Shown in pieces: positions 53,257 through 63,409 of a stretch of DNA of 64,000 nucleotides (its first letter is position 1; the number at the start of each line of letters is the position of its first letter). Where the stretch lies: NCBI GenBank assembly GCA_002633025.1, contig NMRB01000671.1, forward strand, positions 47,549-111,548, read 5' to 3'. This stretch comes from Notospermus geniculatus. Its lineage: Eukaryota; Nemertea; Pilidiophora; Heteronemertea; Lineidae. Position numbers and translations under genes: made by a program. The notes below the pieces were generated by a model, which was not told the DNA's origin, made no database searches, and was given only the letters and a program-made list of their open reading frames with translations.

Positions 53257-53845
53257 TCTACATTGCCACTCAGTAATTCTCGATCAGTCAACTATGCCTA
53301 ATTTCTAAGGGCGGTCTTCAAATTGGCTGAAAAGCCAATTTCTAGTCTTATTTTGATTTTGAATGAGTCGCGAGAAATAAGAGGTGAGCAGCTAAGTTTT
53401 ATGCAACAGGGAACGTGGCACACTTGTGGCAGAGGGCGATGTGAATTTACCACGCCAGTACCCTCCCAATGCTGTCCAACCCATTGCGCCTAACCGCAAG
53501 TCCTAACAACGTATTCGGTTAACATTAGGGGAGAGCGCGGTGAACGCGCACAACGCCTGGACGCTCCCAATAATGTTGTCCAACCATATCGCGCCACACT
53601 GCAAGTCCGAACACTTTTATAAGTGATACATGTGTTTGATCAGCACAATGGTGGAAACTCACCATCTCAGAAATAATTCAAATTTTATGATTATGATGTT
53701 TCGGGGTAGTAATATAAATCAGACAAGTTTGTTCAAATTAAGAATGATTTTCATAAAATTAGAGCAGCACAAAAAATGCACATACACGAAGTTCAAATAA
53801 TTGTTTTGTCTTTTCGCCCCTATTTTTGTTTATCTTATCCTTCAG

Positions 53846-54062
53846 CAATCCTAACAAGCCGGCGCCGGTCCCCCATCAGTGGCCAGGATTCCAAGTCGGA
53901 GAAGAAGAGTTCATCGAGTTCGACATCAAGAAAGGACAGCTCAATCTGAGAACGAATGCATTCTACAGGAACAAGTACGTGAGTTTCTGGAATGAAGTCC
54001 TTCCGTTGATAGAGCGACCTCGTGCTGATGATGTGGGAGAGCCGACGGTTTCAAAAACCTGA
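53846..54062 (+). CDS. Carboxylesterase-like protein, exon 2
   Basis: Begins after TTATCCTTCAG and restores the split codon from exon 1. It encodes the last 72 residues or so: the NPNKPAPVPHQWP block is the typical continuation after the TNFAKTG motif at the end of this family, then a beta-rich GEEEFIEFDI segment and a helix with FWNEVLP. TGA at 54060-54062. No GPI signal, transmembrane segment or ER-retention tail is seen, which favours a soluble secreted enzyme. Confidence 0.92.
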
Positions 54063-54330
54063 ACTTTGAATTGAATGTCGTGAAAGAATTGCTACGACTT
54101 CTGCAGAAGCCGTAAATAGCGGGTATCATGAATAAACTGCAGTAATGATGGTGTGTATGGAACGTATGTGCAGTGTTCCAAATAAAGTGCCACAATAAAG
54201 TTTGACTCTCTTTCTGCAATGGTGTGTTAGTCAGAATTCCTTCATTTTTTGAGACATCGAAGACATACATGTATGTCAACAAAAGTAGATAAGCTCTCTT
54301 ATCTATATTTGATGTCAGGAATTTCTTCTG
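54063..54330 (+). other. Carboxylesterase 3' UTR with polyadenylation signals
   Basis: AATAAA occurs at 54131, 54181 and 54194. The last two are the likeliest signals, placing the transcript end near 54210-54230. The segment is partly duplicated downstream. Confidence 0.65.
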
Positions 54331-54622
54331 ATGTAGTTTGAGACCAATCCATCAAGTATGCCGCTTACAGTCGAGCAAAAAGGGGAAACTGGTGGAATTC
54401 TATTCGAGACCAATCGATCGTGACTCAATCGTATCATGAATAAACTGCAGTAATGATGGTATGTATGGAACGTATGTACAGTGTGTCCCAAAAAGTGCCA
54501 CAATAACGTTGACTCGCATTCTGCAATGGTTAGTCAGAATTCTTTCATTTTTTGAGACATTGAAGGCATACATGTATGTCAGCAAAAGTAGATAAGCTCT
54601 CTTATCTATTTTTGATGTCAGG
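54126..54622 (+). repeat. Direct duplication of the 3' UTR segment
   Basis: 54126-54317 and 54428-54622 share long blocks (ATGAATAAACTGCAGTAATG, AGTAGATAAGCTCTCTTATC), about 300 bp apart, with a few substitutions and indels. The second copy has lost the AATAAA signals at the equivalent of 54181 and 54194. Confidence 0.85.
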
Positions 54623-54760
54623 AGCCACGGTGGTGTAGTGGTTCGGGCCTCCGACTAGCGGTCAGAGGATCCCGGGTTCGAATCCCGCTGCTGGCGTGAG
54701 ACTTTGGTCAGGTCTCTTTGCCTTACTGGCCTCTCTCCACCCAGGTGTATAAATGGGTAC
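54622..54760 (+). mobile_element. tRNA-derived SINE
   Basis: tRNA-like head: A-box GGTGTAGTGGTTCGGGCC, B-box GGGTTCGAATCCCGC, with GCC...GGC ends. Then a body with GGTCAGGTCTCTTTGCC and CCACCCAGGTGTATAAATGG, which resembles a central domain shared by several widespread invertebrate SINEs (from memory, not checked). Confidence 0.8.
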
Positions 54761-55369
54761 CGGTCGGAAATGCTCAGATTGTAGCGCTGAATGAGCAGCT
54801 CATCTGAGTTCTACTGAAAGGTTTCAGGATAGACTGGGGTTAAAGTGTGAAGTCGGATGACACCTCTACCGTTGTTGATATCAGACTATAAACCCAAACT
54901 TTTAACTTTTTTAAAAAGTATACCGCTCACAGAAACAGGTGGAAGTCTACTACGAGATCAAATCAATCGTGAAAACCCAAAGGGAATATCGACGTCATTT
55001 TGGATTTGGAAAAGCTGCCGACAGGAAGACAAAATGGAGGACTGTGAAGAAGTTTCAAACTGATTAAACTGTTCATAATGTTAACAAAATGTTAAAACCC
55101 GCCTTAAGGGAGACCTCTATCGACAATGTTGTTTAGCTACCATTTATCAACCTCGCCCCACGTATGCATTGCATTGTAATCATACATTTTCCAACACTGG
55201 GGCGAAAGGCAAAACTACAGTATCGGAGAATGATGCAATCACCGTCGGTGGCGCCGGCTCTCGACAAAAAGTAGCAATATCGTGGTCCGTTATGGGGCCA
55301 TTTAGTCCTCGTCTTTTCTTTGTTTTTGTTTTTACCGCCAACTCCACCAGTGTTGCTGACGGGTACTTT

Positions 55370-56735
55370 TTATTAGCTCACCTGTGGTGAGCTCTTACAA
55401 TGGTGGTGCGTCCGTCGTCCGTCGCCGTCGTCGTCGTCGTTGTCCGTTAGCAGGGCACGTTTCGTAACCGCTGGGGCTATTGATCTGAAACTTGGTACAT
55501 ATATACCCCTAGGTCAGAGGACCTACGACACCGAGTTTCGGTCCGATTTGATTCTTCGCTTGGCCACCAGGTGGCTAAAACCAAAAACAAAAAGTGCAAT
55601 AACTCCTGAACTAATGACTGGATCTTCTCCAAATTTTTATCATAGGTGTATCTAATGAGGATACATAACATATATAACGGGGTTTTGATTTGACCTACTT
55701 TTCAAGGTCACAGAGGTCAAAGTTCAGAAATTTGCCTTGTGGTAGCACATTTCGTAACCGCTGGGGCTATTGACCTGAAACTTGGTACATATATATCCCT
55801 AGGTCACATGACCTAGAACACCAAGTTTCGGTCCAATTTGATTCTTGGCTTGGCCACCAGGTGGCCAAAACACAAAAAGTGCAATAACTCCTGAACTAAT
55901 GACTGGATCATCTCCAAATTTTTATCATAGGTGTATCTAATGAGGATACATGACACACGTAATGGGTTTGTGATTTGACCTACTTTTCAAGGTCACACAG
56001 GTCAAAGTTAGAAATTTTGCCATTTGGTGGCATGTTATGTAACTGCGTGGGCGATTGACCTGAAACTTGGTACATATACAGTCCTATGTCAGTTGACCTG
56101 TGACACCAAGTTTCAGTCCAATTTGATTCTTAGCTTGGCCACCAGGTGGCAAAAACAAAAACTCAAATTCCAATAAAAAAAATATTGAGTTGAGAACCGA
56201 GCGCCAAATTCGGCATTATTGGTTCTATAGACAATATTGGGCGATTTTAATGTAATGCAGGAGGAAACCGGAGTGCCCGGAGAAAACCTGCGCTGTCAGA
56301 GAGAGTCGCCCTCTCTATCACATGAGACACGGACCCGACCGGGAATCGAACCCGCGACCTCAGAGGTGACAGGCGCCGATGTTTCCATTGCGCCACTCTG
56401 ACAGCCCAAAATTCCAATAATTCGTAAACTAACGTCTGGATCGTCTCCAAATTTTCATCATCGGTTCATCTAATGAGGATACATGACATGTAATGGGTGT
56501 TTTTTTTATTTGACCTACTTTTCAAGGCCACAGAGGCCAAAGTTCAAAATTCTGTCATTTGGTGGCACATTTCGTGGCTATTTGACCTAATGTCTTCTGA
56601 TTTGGTGTGCTCAGGTGTCTGGGTACCCTTTGCACCTGGAGCTCAAGGCTTGCCCGCCAACATTTCGATTTAACATTTGTCATTTGTTCTTCTGGTACAT
56701 TTACACAGGTGAGCACATGGTCCATGGACCATTTC
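55370..56735. repeat. Dispersed repeat with ~295-bp tandem core and TCACCTGTG ends
   Basis: Starts AGCTCACCTGTGGTGAGCTC and closes near 56700 with ACACAGGTGAGCACATGG, an inverse of the start. Inside, a unit of about 295 bp recurs near 55455, 55748, 56033 and 56408: GCTATTGATCTGAAACTTGG, GGCCACCAGGTGG, TCATAGGTGTATCTAATGAG, GACCTACTTTTCAAGG. A CGTCGT microsatellite lies at 55420-55440. A SINE interrupts the third unit at about 56170-56405. This type of repeat is familiar from several marine invertebrate genomes. Confidence 0.8.
56240..56408 (-). mobile_element. tRNA-derived SINE, minus strand
   Basis: Read on the minus strand: GGGCTGTCAGAGTGGCGCAA, A-box-like GAGTGGCGCAATGG, B-box GGGTTCGATTCCCGG, then body GGTTTTCTCCGGGCACTCCG. 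Standard layout of a tRNA SINE; inserted in the 295-bp repeat. Confidence 0.82.
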
Positions 56736-56937
56736 ATTTATCCAGAAACCACTGCGCTCCAGCGTAGATCGAATATTTGGGTATGGGGATTACCATTAAA
56801 TCTATGACAGTTATAATGTTCATATAAAGTACTTGTATCTGAGTGGGGCACCTGTTTGGAAAATGGGATCGCAACAGTGGATCACCCACTTTAGATTCAT
56901 CATATCGGAGGTTATCGCTTGGGCTTACGTCGTCCAG

Positions 56938-57945
56938 TTAAAAATAGAGATATGCCCATTTCCAATTCGTGCCCAAAAAACCTACTCGCCGTCCCTTAAT
57001 GCCTGAAACGAACGTCTCTCTAATAAGTCCGAAATTATCAACGTCGAACAGACTATAATGTTTGCCAGTGCTCCTGATAATTTCGTCTTTATTGCCAACT
57101 ACAATGATTCGGTGATATTGCGCTGATTTACAACCTCGGGGAAAGGACACACCGATGAATTTCAAGCCATCTCGAATTTTTGGCTTCCGTACAGGTACCA
57201 TTATCATTTTTTCTTTTGGATTCCAGAAACAATGAGCAACATCACACTTGATACCAACGTTATACATGAATTTATAAGGTCTTTTCATCCCCCGCAGATA
57301 CAGTCTTAAAAAGCACCTTTTTTCCCTATTATCAGAGTAAAACATCCCGCAAGTAAAACTGTGCCCCTGATCAGTGAAATGAACAACGTTTGACTCCCTT
57401 TCCGTCAGCAAACTAGCATTTGTCATTTTTATGTATATTCCCTCAGGCGTATTCGATGACGCCACATCATAAACCACATTCCACCACAGAGCAACATTTC
57501 TCTCATGAAATCGACAGCACCTGTGCGCCCTGTTTTCTGCAATAAGTATATTACAATTCTGTTTGTTAGAAAATACATGAGCTTGAAGAGGATCCTCACC
57601 GTACAATACGACTTTCCCATTAAACTTTTTCAACTTCGTATCAAACAAGGTAAATGTACCTTTGACGTTTGTCGATGTGATGTGATAATGTTTATAAACG
57701 CCTAAAAAGTACCAGCGTCTTGGAATATAAACCTTGTTTGTTTTTCTTACTTCGGAGATTCTTCTCTTACGATTCAATTTGTACAAATCAAAAAAATGAT
57801 ACGGGGAACCACGCGGGCGGTGGTCGAAAATAAATTCCCTCTGCGTTCTGCGACGCAAATAAAAGGTTGCTTGGCCGATGTGCTCTTTGATAGGGGGGTT
57901 ACATTTTACTCTTGATAAAACTCTGTAATGTATGGTGCGTCGATT
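56938..57945 (-). CDS. Unknown open reading frame, about 306-335 codons
   Basis: Open on the minus strand from about 57945 to a TAA/TAG at 56938, far longer than chance in this AT-rich DNA. No upstream ATG is in frame: the first codon I can call near 57858 is TTG, so the 5' end is missing, spliced, or the start is internal. Composition is Lys/Arg/Tyr/Phe-rich, with repeated beta-like segments such as GTFTLFDTKLKKF and IVVGNKDEIIR, and many Cys/His (HRCCRFHE, KCDVAHCFW). I see no signal peptide, membrane span or known motif. It might be a transposon or virus-derived gene; this is unproven. Confidence 0.5.
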   Translation of the reverse strand, partial: NRRTIHYRVLSRVKCNPPIKEHIGQATFYLRRRTQREFIFDHRPRGSPYHFFDLYKLNRKRRISEVRKTNKVYIPRRWYFLGVYKHYHITSTNVKGTFTLFDTKLKKFNGKVVLYGEDPLQAHVFSNKQNCNILIAENRAHRCCRFHERNVALWWNVVYDVASSNTPEGIYIKMTNASLLTERESNVVHFTDQGHSFTCGMFYSDNREKRCFLRLYLRGMKRPYKFMYNVGIKCDVAHCFWNPKEKMIMVPVRKPKIRDGLKFIGVSFPRGCKSAQYHRIIVVGNKDEIIRSTGKHYSLFDVDNFGLIRETFVSGIKGRRVGFLGTNWKWAYLYF

Positions 57946-58513
57946 CTACGTGAAATTAAATATTGTTTAGTGAATGGTGAAGAAAATTGACGGTGAGTTA
58001 GTTAGACTTAACAACATTATACGTATCTATTCCCAACATATTCCAATCTCAACCTTCCCTACCATTAGGGAAGTATTCATAATTTAAAGTGGTCCTGAAC
58101 CGGCCAGCAAAAGTTGGCACCCGATCATTTTCACCGCCCACGAAAATGGAACTTCCGATTTCCGCTCCTGGCTTCTGAGCATGCGCAGTACGCTACCTTC
58201 ACTGAGTTTGTCAACACTGAGCACAGGAACCAGTATAAATGGATTTTGGGGAGTAAAATAATAATACTGACAAGGAAGGCAAGCCTGAGATTTTACACAG
58301 CGAGATGGGGGCGGCCATCTTGGAATCCGATTGACACCGACTCGCCCGTCAAACGGGCCCCAAAATGTGCACAAAATCACTTACCGACGAACATTTTCTG
58401 CATTCTACATCTTCTGTATATTATTTCAGACTAAGCTGACACCTTTGATTAGCATATCCTGTCCAATTAATAAAGTAATCCACCCTTGAACGACGAAGTC
58501 GCACTGTCCTCCA
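57946..58513. other. Unassigned sequence
   Basis: No coding motif, RNA gene or repeat recognised. Confidence 0.4.
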
Positions 58514-58683
58514 CCAAATTCCCAGCATGGCACGCCAGAACGAGGCTCCAGCCAGGAATGCCCAGAAATCTAAAAATAGTACCTGGCCAGTCCTGCCAGG
58601 CCAATCAGCACTGGCCTGGCCAGGTAGATTTCTGGGTATTCCCGGTTGGAGCCTCGTTCTGGCGTGCCATGCTGGGAATTTGG
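58514..58683. mobile_element. Short palindromic MITE with CCAAATTCCCAGCATGGCAC ends
   Basis: 58514-58571 is inverted at 58626-58683 (CGCCAGAACGAGGCTCC and AGATTTCTGGG), with further symmetry inward (CTGGCCAG). About 170 bp, non-coding. Confidence 0.85.
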
Positions 58684-58780
58684 TTGATGAATAATACTTA
58701 TTTAATGTACGTTTTTGGGAACCATTCCACAGCTGTATGTTACATGAACGTCCGCTCGTTATCAATCAAATGTTTTCGGT

Positions 58781-59871
58781 TTAAGCACCAACGAGTTTCC
58801 AAAAAATAAATTGGAATTTGATTTCATCATTACCTTTCCCTTTCCCTTTCCCTTTCCCTTTTTTGATAGCCGGTTTCCTCTTTTTCGAACTGGCCTTCAC
58901 CTTTGTACGAAGAGATGTTGTCTTTTCAGGCACCATTTTCTCGACCAGTTCACGTCGGAAGTTTGAATTTCCGATTTTGAGGTAGTAAGCCAGGAGGGCT
59001 TTTCTCAGGCTCTCTGAGGCACCAGGGACCGCAGCGTCCCAGATGTTTTTCAGTTCTTCATCGTTGATAAGGTTGTCCTTACAGATGTTGAGGATATCGT
59101 TGCCAAAGTTCTTTAGTCCTGTAGCGTTTAGGAAGGTTCGCCGCTTTTGTTCTATGCGACGGAAATATGCAGCGCAGGAGCTGTTAACATAACACAACCC
59201 TGATCTTGCCGTATTTTCCCGTGCCCGTGTCAAGGAAATGTCAGGTGGTTCGTCCTGTGGACTTGATCCAGCGAACATCTCGCAATAGGACCCACTGATG
59301 CTCTTCAACATGGATATATCATTTGCGGTTGTTTTCGCCACTTTTGGAGCTAGCTTGGTGTTGGTGAGCTTACGGACGAGGCATCCCCTTACCTTTGCCA
59401 CTGACAGACCCGCCAGGTATCTTATATTTGCTGCTGTCGTTGGGTTAAACTCCGGTACGTCAGACGACGGTTCATTACTGGTTGACGGGATCGGTTCGCT
59501 GACTGTGGGGGTCGTTTTTCGTACTAGTATATTTGCCGAGACGTAATTCGTGATTTTGTACGCTACTGCATGTTCGATTGCCTCCAAGGTTTTCTTTGTA
59601 AATAGTGTTTTCTTTCGTTCATCAAAGCCCCAAGACGTGCGGTATTGATGAATTGCCCTTTGGCGTTTTGTAGCATCCCGCTGCTGGTGTGGGATGTTAT
59701 CAACGATATCTGCAATGTCCGCGTGAACAGAGCGGGCGAAAAATGAGATGGCAGCATCCGGCAGGGAACTGACGCACTTGTTGAAGGCCGACTCGTTTGG
59801 TAGCAGGGTGTCGATGTTCTTCTCGACTGCTCCCCGTATTGCTTTGGCCTCATATCTGGGATCATGCTCAC
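58781..59871 (-). CDS. C-terminal exon of PIF1-helicase-like gene
   Basis: The exon starts after CTCTTGCAG (59880-59872) and runs in one frame to TAA near 58781, about 363 codons. The codon split with the upstream exon at 60250 is consistent. The protein is hydrophilic: an N-terminal helical part (EHDPRYEAKAIRGAVE), a middle TNTKLAPKVAKTTANDISML, then a helical FLNATGLKNFGNDIL region and a Lys-rich tail ending in (GK)n coded by a CCCTTT microsatellite (58833-58860). I do not recognise a domain. An in-frame TTG near 59587 has no special claim to be a start. Confidence 0.6.
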
Positions 59872-60249
59872 CTGCAAGAGATTTTGACAGTGTAAATTTT
59901 AAAACAGAAGCAAATTAATAAGCCGTGGCAATTGTTCACAATGAAATGTTTAGTGATAGATCCGCAATGATATACTAGTACGCGTCTATGATTGTTTAGG
60001 CTAGATCTCGATGAAAATTTTGCTGGCAAATCCATTCTTGATCTTCATGTGCAGAAGTCGACACAACGGATGATAATAAACACGACAAAATTAACTTCCA
60101 CAATTTCGCAAATTTTCGGTTGGAGTTTGTCCAACTCATGAGGAAGACCCCGCTTTGGGTCGAAAAGTTGCGAAATGGTGGAAGTTGACTTGAGTAGGCC
60201 TACACCAAAGTAGAAAATTAGACACAGTTATCATGGAGGTGAATGTTAC

Positions 60250-60675
60250 CTTCTTCTTCTTCATCTTGTCCCAATATATCATCGTCTGATTGATTAGGTG
60301 ACTCATCATCTGTGTCGGACCAACGCGACGAACTGCTGTAGGGTTTGAAATCGGGCAGGGGTTGTTGACGGCAGCAGCTTAGGTCCTCCTTTACTTCTAC
60401 TTCACAACATCTCGAACGATAAAAATCGTTGACGTCCTCGCGAATTTGACAATTCTGTGGCTTGAATCCTCGTACTTCAAGTGAATTTGAGCTCGTATTA
60501 AAACCCGACTTAAGGCGAGGGCGAGTTGGCCAGGGATGGACATATCGGCGGCGTTTACAACGCAGCTGTGCAAAGTTAGCCCTTGTGATTTGTGGACAGT
60601 CATCGCGTACGACAGTGTAAGTGGGAATTGTACCCTAGTGGCTGATTCACCGTTCATATATTTCTGAGGGTTTAT
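60250..60675 (-). pseudogene. PIF1-like helicase C-terminal motifs, frameshifted
   Basis: SF1 helicase of the PIF1/RecD2 type. QFPLTLSYAMTVHKSQGLTL is the conserved motif V region and PGQLALALSR is motif VI. A frameshift near 60500-60515 follows; the other frame continues LEVRGFKPQNC and REDVNDFYRS, as expected downstream in this family, then an acidic region and a donor GTAAC at 60249. So one base is lost or gained, or the assembly has an error. The 5' side is cut by the foldback element at 60676. No Walker A motif is present in the window. Confidence 0.8.
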
Positions 60676-61018
60676 CGCCATTTCGCCTACAACCATTTCG
60701 CCTACAGCCATTTCGCCTACAAAAAAATGTCATTTCGCCTACAGCCATTTCGCCTACAACCATTTCGCCTACAGCCATTTCGCCTATTCACCATTTCGCC
60801 TATTTCCCATTTTGCCTACCTGCCATTTCGCCTACCCGCCATTTCGCCTACTAGCCATTTCGCCTACTCGCCATTTCGCCTACTAGCCATCTAGCTAGTA
60901 GGCGAAATGCCGAATAGGCGAAATGGCTGTAGGCGAAATGGTTGTAGGCAAAATGGCAGTAGGCGAAATGATGGTAGGCGAAATGGCTGTAGGCAAAATG
61001 GTTGTAGGCGAAATGGCG
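60676..61018. mobile_element. Foldback element with CATTTCGCCTAC arrays in helicase gene
   Basis: 343 bp, almost all arms: CGCCATTTCGCCTACAACC words (60676-60885) facing GGTTGTAGGCGAAATGGCG (60900-61018), with centre CTAGCCATCTAGCTAG. No target duplication: the helicase frame reads straight across if the element is taken out. Confidence 0.85.
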
Positions 61019-61127
61019 AGACACCTCCTGATGAAAATTATCGAGAACACTTCTATAAGTTGTTGTCCAGACGTCACTACGTCGCTGCTTTCTTGATAAC
61101 CTCTGTCATAACTGAGCAGGGCCACTT
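61019..61127 (-). pseudogene. Upstream piece of the PIF1-like helicase
   Basis: On the minus strand the frame DVWTTTYRSVLDNFHQEVS reads up to the foldback element, and on its far side the helicase frame resumes in phase. A stop lies about 30 codons upstream, so the piece may start an exon or be further decayed. Confidence 0.5.
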
Positions 61128-61515
61128 TAAATAAGCAGGCTGCTTGAAATTTGGGAAGTTGTTCTCCATTTTATATGTTGTATGGTGCAGAGATCAGCCA
61201 CATTTTACATGTGGTTTATTGTACAGAATGAAATACAGTTCTGGTTTGCTTTATTCAAGTAAATGACTGCAATCTGATAGATGCAAAGCCGTGTTCACAC
61301 TTCCCTTTCAAAACGGTTTGAAACCCCTCAATTCAAGTTAAAACCTTCAATTCGAATTCTTTGAATGACATTTTTAAGAAGAGCTTGATAAAGTAACTCA
61401 GCAGTTTTTGGTACTCCTTCTTTCTTATGGAACACTGGTAGAAACATTGTGGATACATACTATAGTATATATGTTCACCTGAACACAACCAGGGAACACT
61501 AGTAGGCCCTACATT
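61128..61515. other. Unassigned sequence
   Basis: AT-rich; no gene or paired repeat recognised. Confidence 0.4.
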
Positions 61516-62470
61516 GGGTGATTTCAAAGTTGGTGTTGGTGTTAGTGTTGGGTGTCAGTGTTGGTGTTGGTGTCTACCCAGACCCCCAAACACCATGACA
61601 GGTGTTGACACCGAGAGTGAACACTGGTGTCAACACTGGTGTTTGGTCTACACCGGGTGTTGGTGGATGGTGTTGAACTGATGCCCAAAACACCAGGTCC
61701 CAGTCAACACCGTTGTTAACACCAGTGTCAACACCGGTGTTGGTGTTGACCTTGGGGAATCCCCAGATTGTCATCCATGTTGTTTGGCTGGCTGTGGTTT
61801 GGTCAAATTTCTTTGATTTCGCAAGTTTTTATCAGGTAAGATGTCTTATTTGGTGATAACAAGCTTTACAGGAGCGGATCCAGAATCATGGGAAAGAGGG
61901 GGCACAGCCAGCGCACATCGTGGAAAACCTCGGTCATATTTTAACATCTTTTCACAATTTCGAAATTTCCCGGTCAATTTTAAAGATTTTCCACAAAATA
62001 GAGGGGGCACGGGCCGGGTGTGCCCCCCCCCCTTGGATCCGCGCCTGCTTTATGCCTATGTTTTGGCCCAAATAGAGGAAGTTGATTCAAATTCTGAGGT
62101 AAATGCATGCAGGCCTAACACTAACACCAACTTTGAAATCAAGCTGGTGTTAACCCCTAGGGGTTGGGTGTTAACACAACAAGAAACTCCTTTATATTTT
62201 ATTGGAGTAAACACCAGCTGCGGTTTAGCTCAACAACCGGTGTTGAGGTTAACACCCAACACCAACATTGAAATGAGATTACACCAACACCACTGTTGGT
62301 GTTGAAATGGGTGTTAGTGTTGGTGTTGATGTTAACACTCAACACCAACTTTGAAATTGGGTAACACCAACACTAGGTGTTAACACCAACACCACTGCTT
62401 GACTTCAAAGTTGGTGTTGAGATGGGGGTTAGTGTTGGTGTCAGTGTTAACACCAACTTTGAAATCACCC
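61516..62470. mobile_element. Foldback element with TTGGTGTTAACACC arrays
   Basis: 955 bp. Ends GGGTGATTTCAAAGTTGGTG and inverse, flanked by ATT on both sides. Arms are dense in TTGGTGTTGG and AACACCAACA words; AACACC...GGTGTT makes many small palindromes. The word AACTTTGAAATC recurs inside at 62130, 62350 and 62405, as if terminal sequence had been reused. A further element is nested at 61866-62052. Confidence 0.85.
61866..62052. mobile_element. Short inverted-repeat element with GGATCC ends
   Basis: CAGGAGCGGATCCAGA at 61869 faces CTTGGATCCGCGCCTG at 62032; AGAGGGGGCAC words lie near each end. About 180 bp, nested in the foldback element. Confidence 0.65.
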
Positions 62471-63409
62471 ATTGTGGATAGCCTACATACTAGTATATAA
62501 GAAAGAAGGGGTTGGCTTGCTCCTATTATATATGTACTTGGCTGTCGCTCACGTATCCCTGGCATCATAACAGAACTGTGGTATTGTGATTGGTCGCCAA
62601 AGTCAGTGGAAGTGACGTCATAAAACCAGGAATTAATTTGTCAGACTGGTACCTCCACTCGGTGGTTTAACGTACCGGTTCTGTCACACTGAAGTAGTTC
62701 TCAAAACGTCCTGCCCTGTCGTTAAAAAATTGTAAAATGGGCTAGAATGTGTAACGTTGGCCAAATAATGCCTCGAAGTTCTGGAGTACACTTCCCTTCC
62801 GAGCCCGTCTATGAAGTTCGTAAAAAGACTGTGAAAAGTTGCCACTACATCCACTCCGTTCGCACAAAAATGGAGCCGTTCGGCAACATTTTCAAGAACG
62901 TACTGAGAACTAGCTCAGTGTGATAGGGCATTAGGAATGTCACAATGAAAAAAAGTGCAGAAACAGCAAAGAAAATGTTTTCTGACATTGTAAACGGTAC
63001 GGGTTTATTGATTGATGCTTGAATGAATGCATAATAAAGAAACAATGGATTCTAAATATTAATTGTAATCATCAGAGAAGTGTATTAAAGTGAATTTTAA
63101 ACTGTAGGCGAATTCCAGGGGTTAGTGGGTGAGTGGTCTGAGGTTGTTTGAGCGTGCTACTCCTGAGACGAGGTTATCTAAAATTTGGTTAATTTGTTTT
63201 TAGCTCACTCAGTCGGTAAGCCAAGGGCTTATGCTCATGTTCATGTTGATGGCAAAACATTTTACCTTGTTTTGATTGAAATATGGCTTGTTTTAAATAC
63301 CGGTAGGCTGTTGATGATTTCCGCCCCCAAGATGAATTTTAGTTCGGCAGGATATTTAAACTCGAGAGGGGGGGGGGGCTCTATGTACTCACCAATAATT
63401 AGATGTTAT
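62471..63409. other. Unassigned sequence with a relic repeat end
   Basis: 63113-63178 is the inverse of 17160-17226 (CCAGGGGTTAGTG, GAGGTTGT). A G run lies at 63369-63378. No gene recognised. Confidence 0.45.

Larger units (their letters stand above)
48907..53845 (+). other. Carboxylesterase intron, 4.9 kb, packed with transposons
   Basis: GTAAGT donor at 48907 and TATCTTATCCTTCAG acceptor ending 53845. Phase matches between exons. Contents: TTAA-type relic, an inverted-repeat element (49638-50356), E3, a Harbinger-like MITE, E4 and smaller repeats. 51563-52617 and 53266-53845 have no recognised feature beyond a hairpin and an N at 51992. Confidence 0.9.

Noticed and set aside
47345-54062. 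Acetylcholinesterase or neuroligin
   Set aside because: Ser and His of the triad are present, so not neuroligin; no cholinesterase-specific anionic-site context or C-terminal assembly domain is visible, so only a general carboxylesterase call is safe.
60907-61134. Arg/Asn/Gly-rich repeated frame (and its opposite-strand partner)
   Set aside because: Translation of the CATTTCGCCTAC array; the only coding signal there is the helicase piece at 61019-61127 in another frame.
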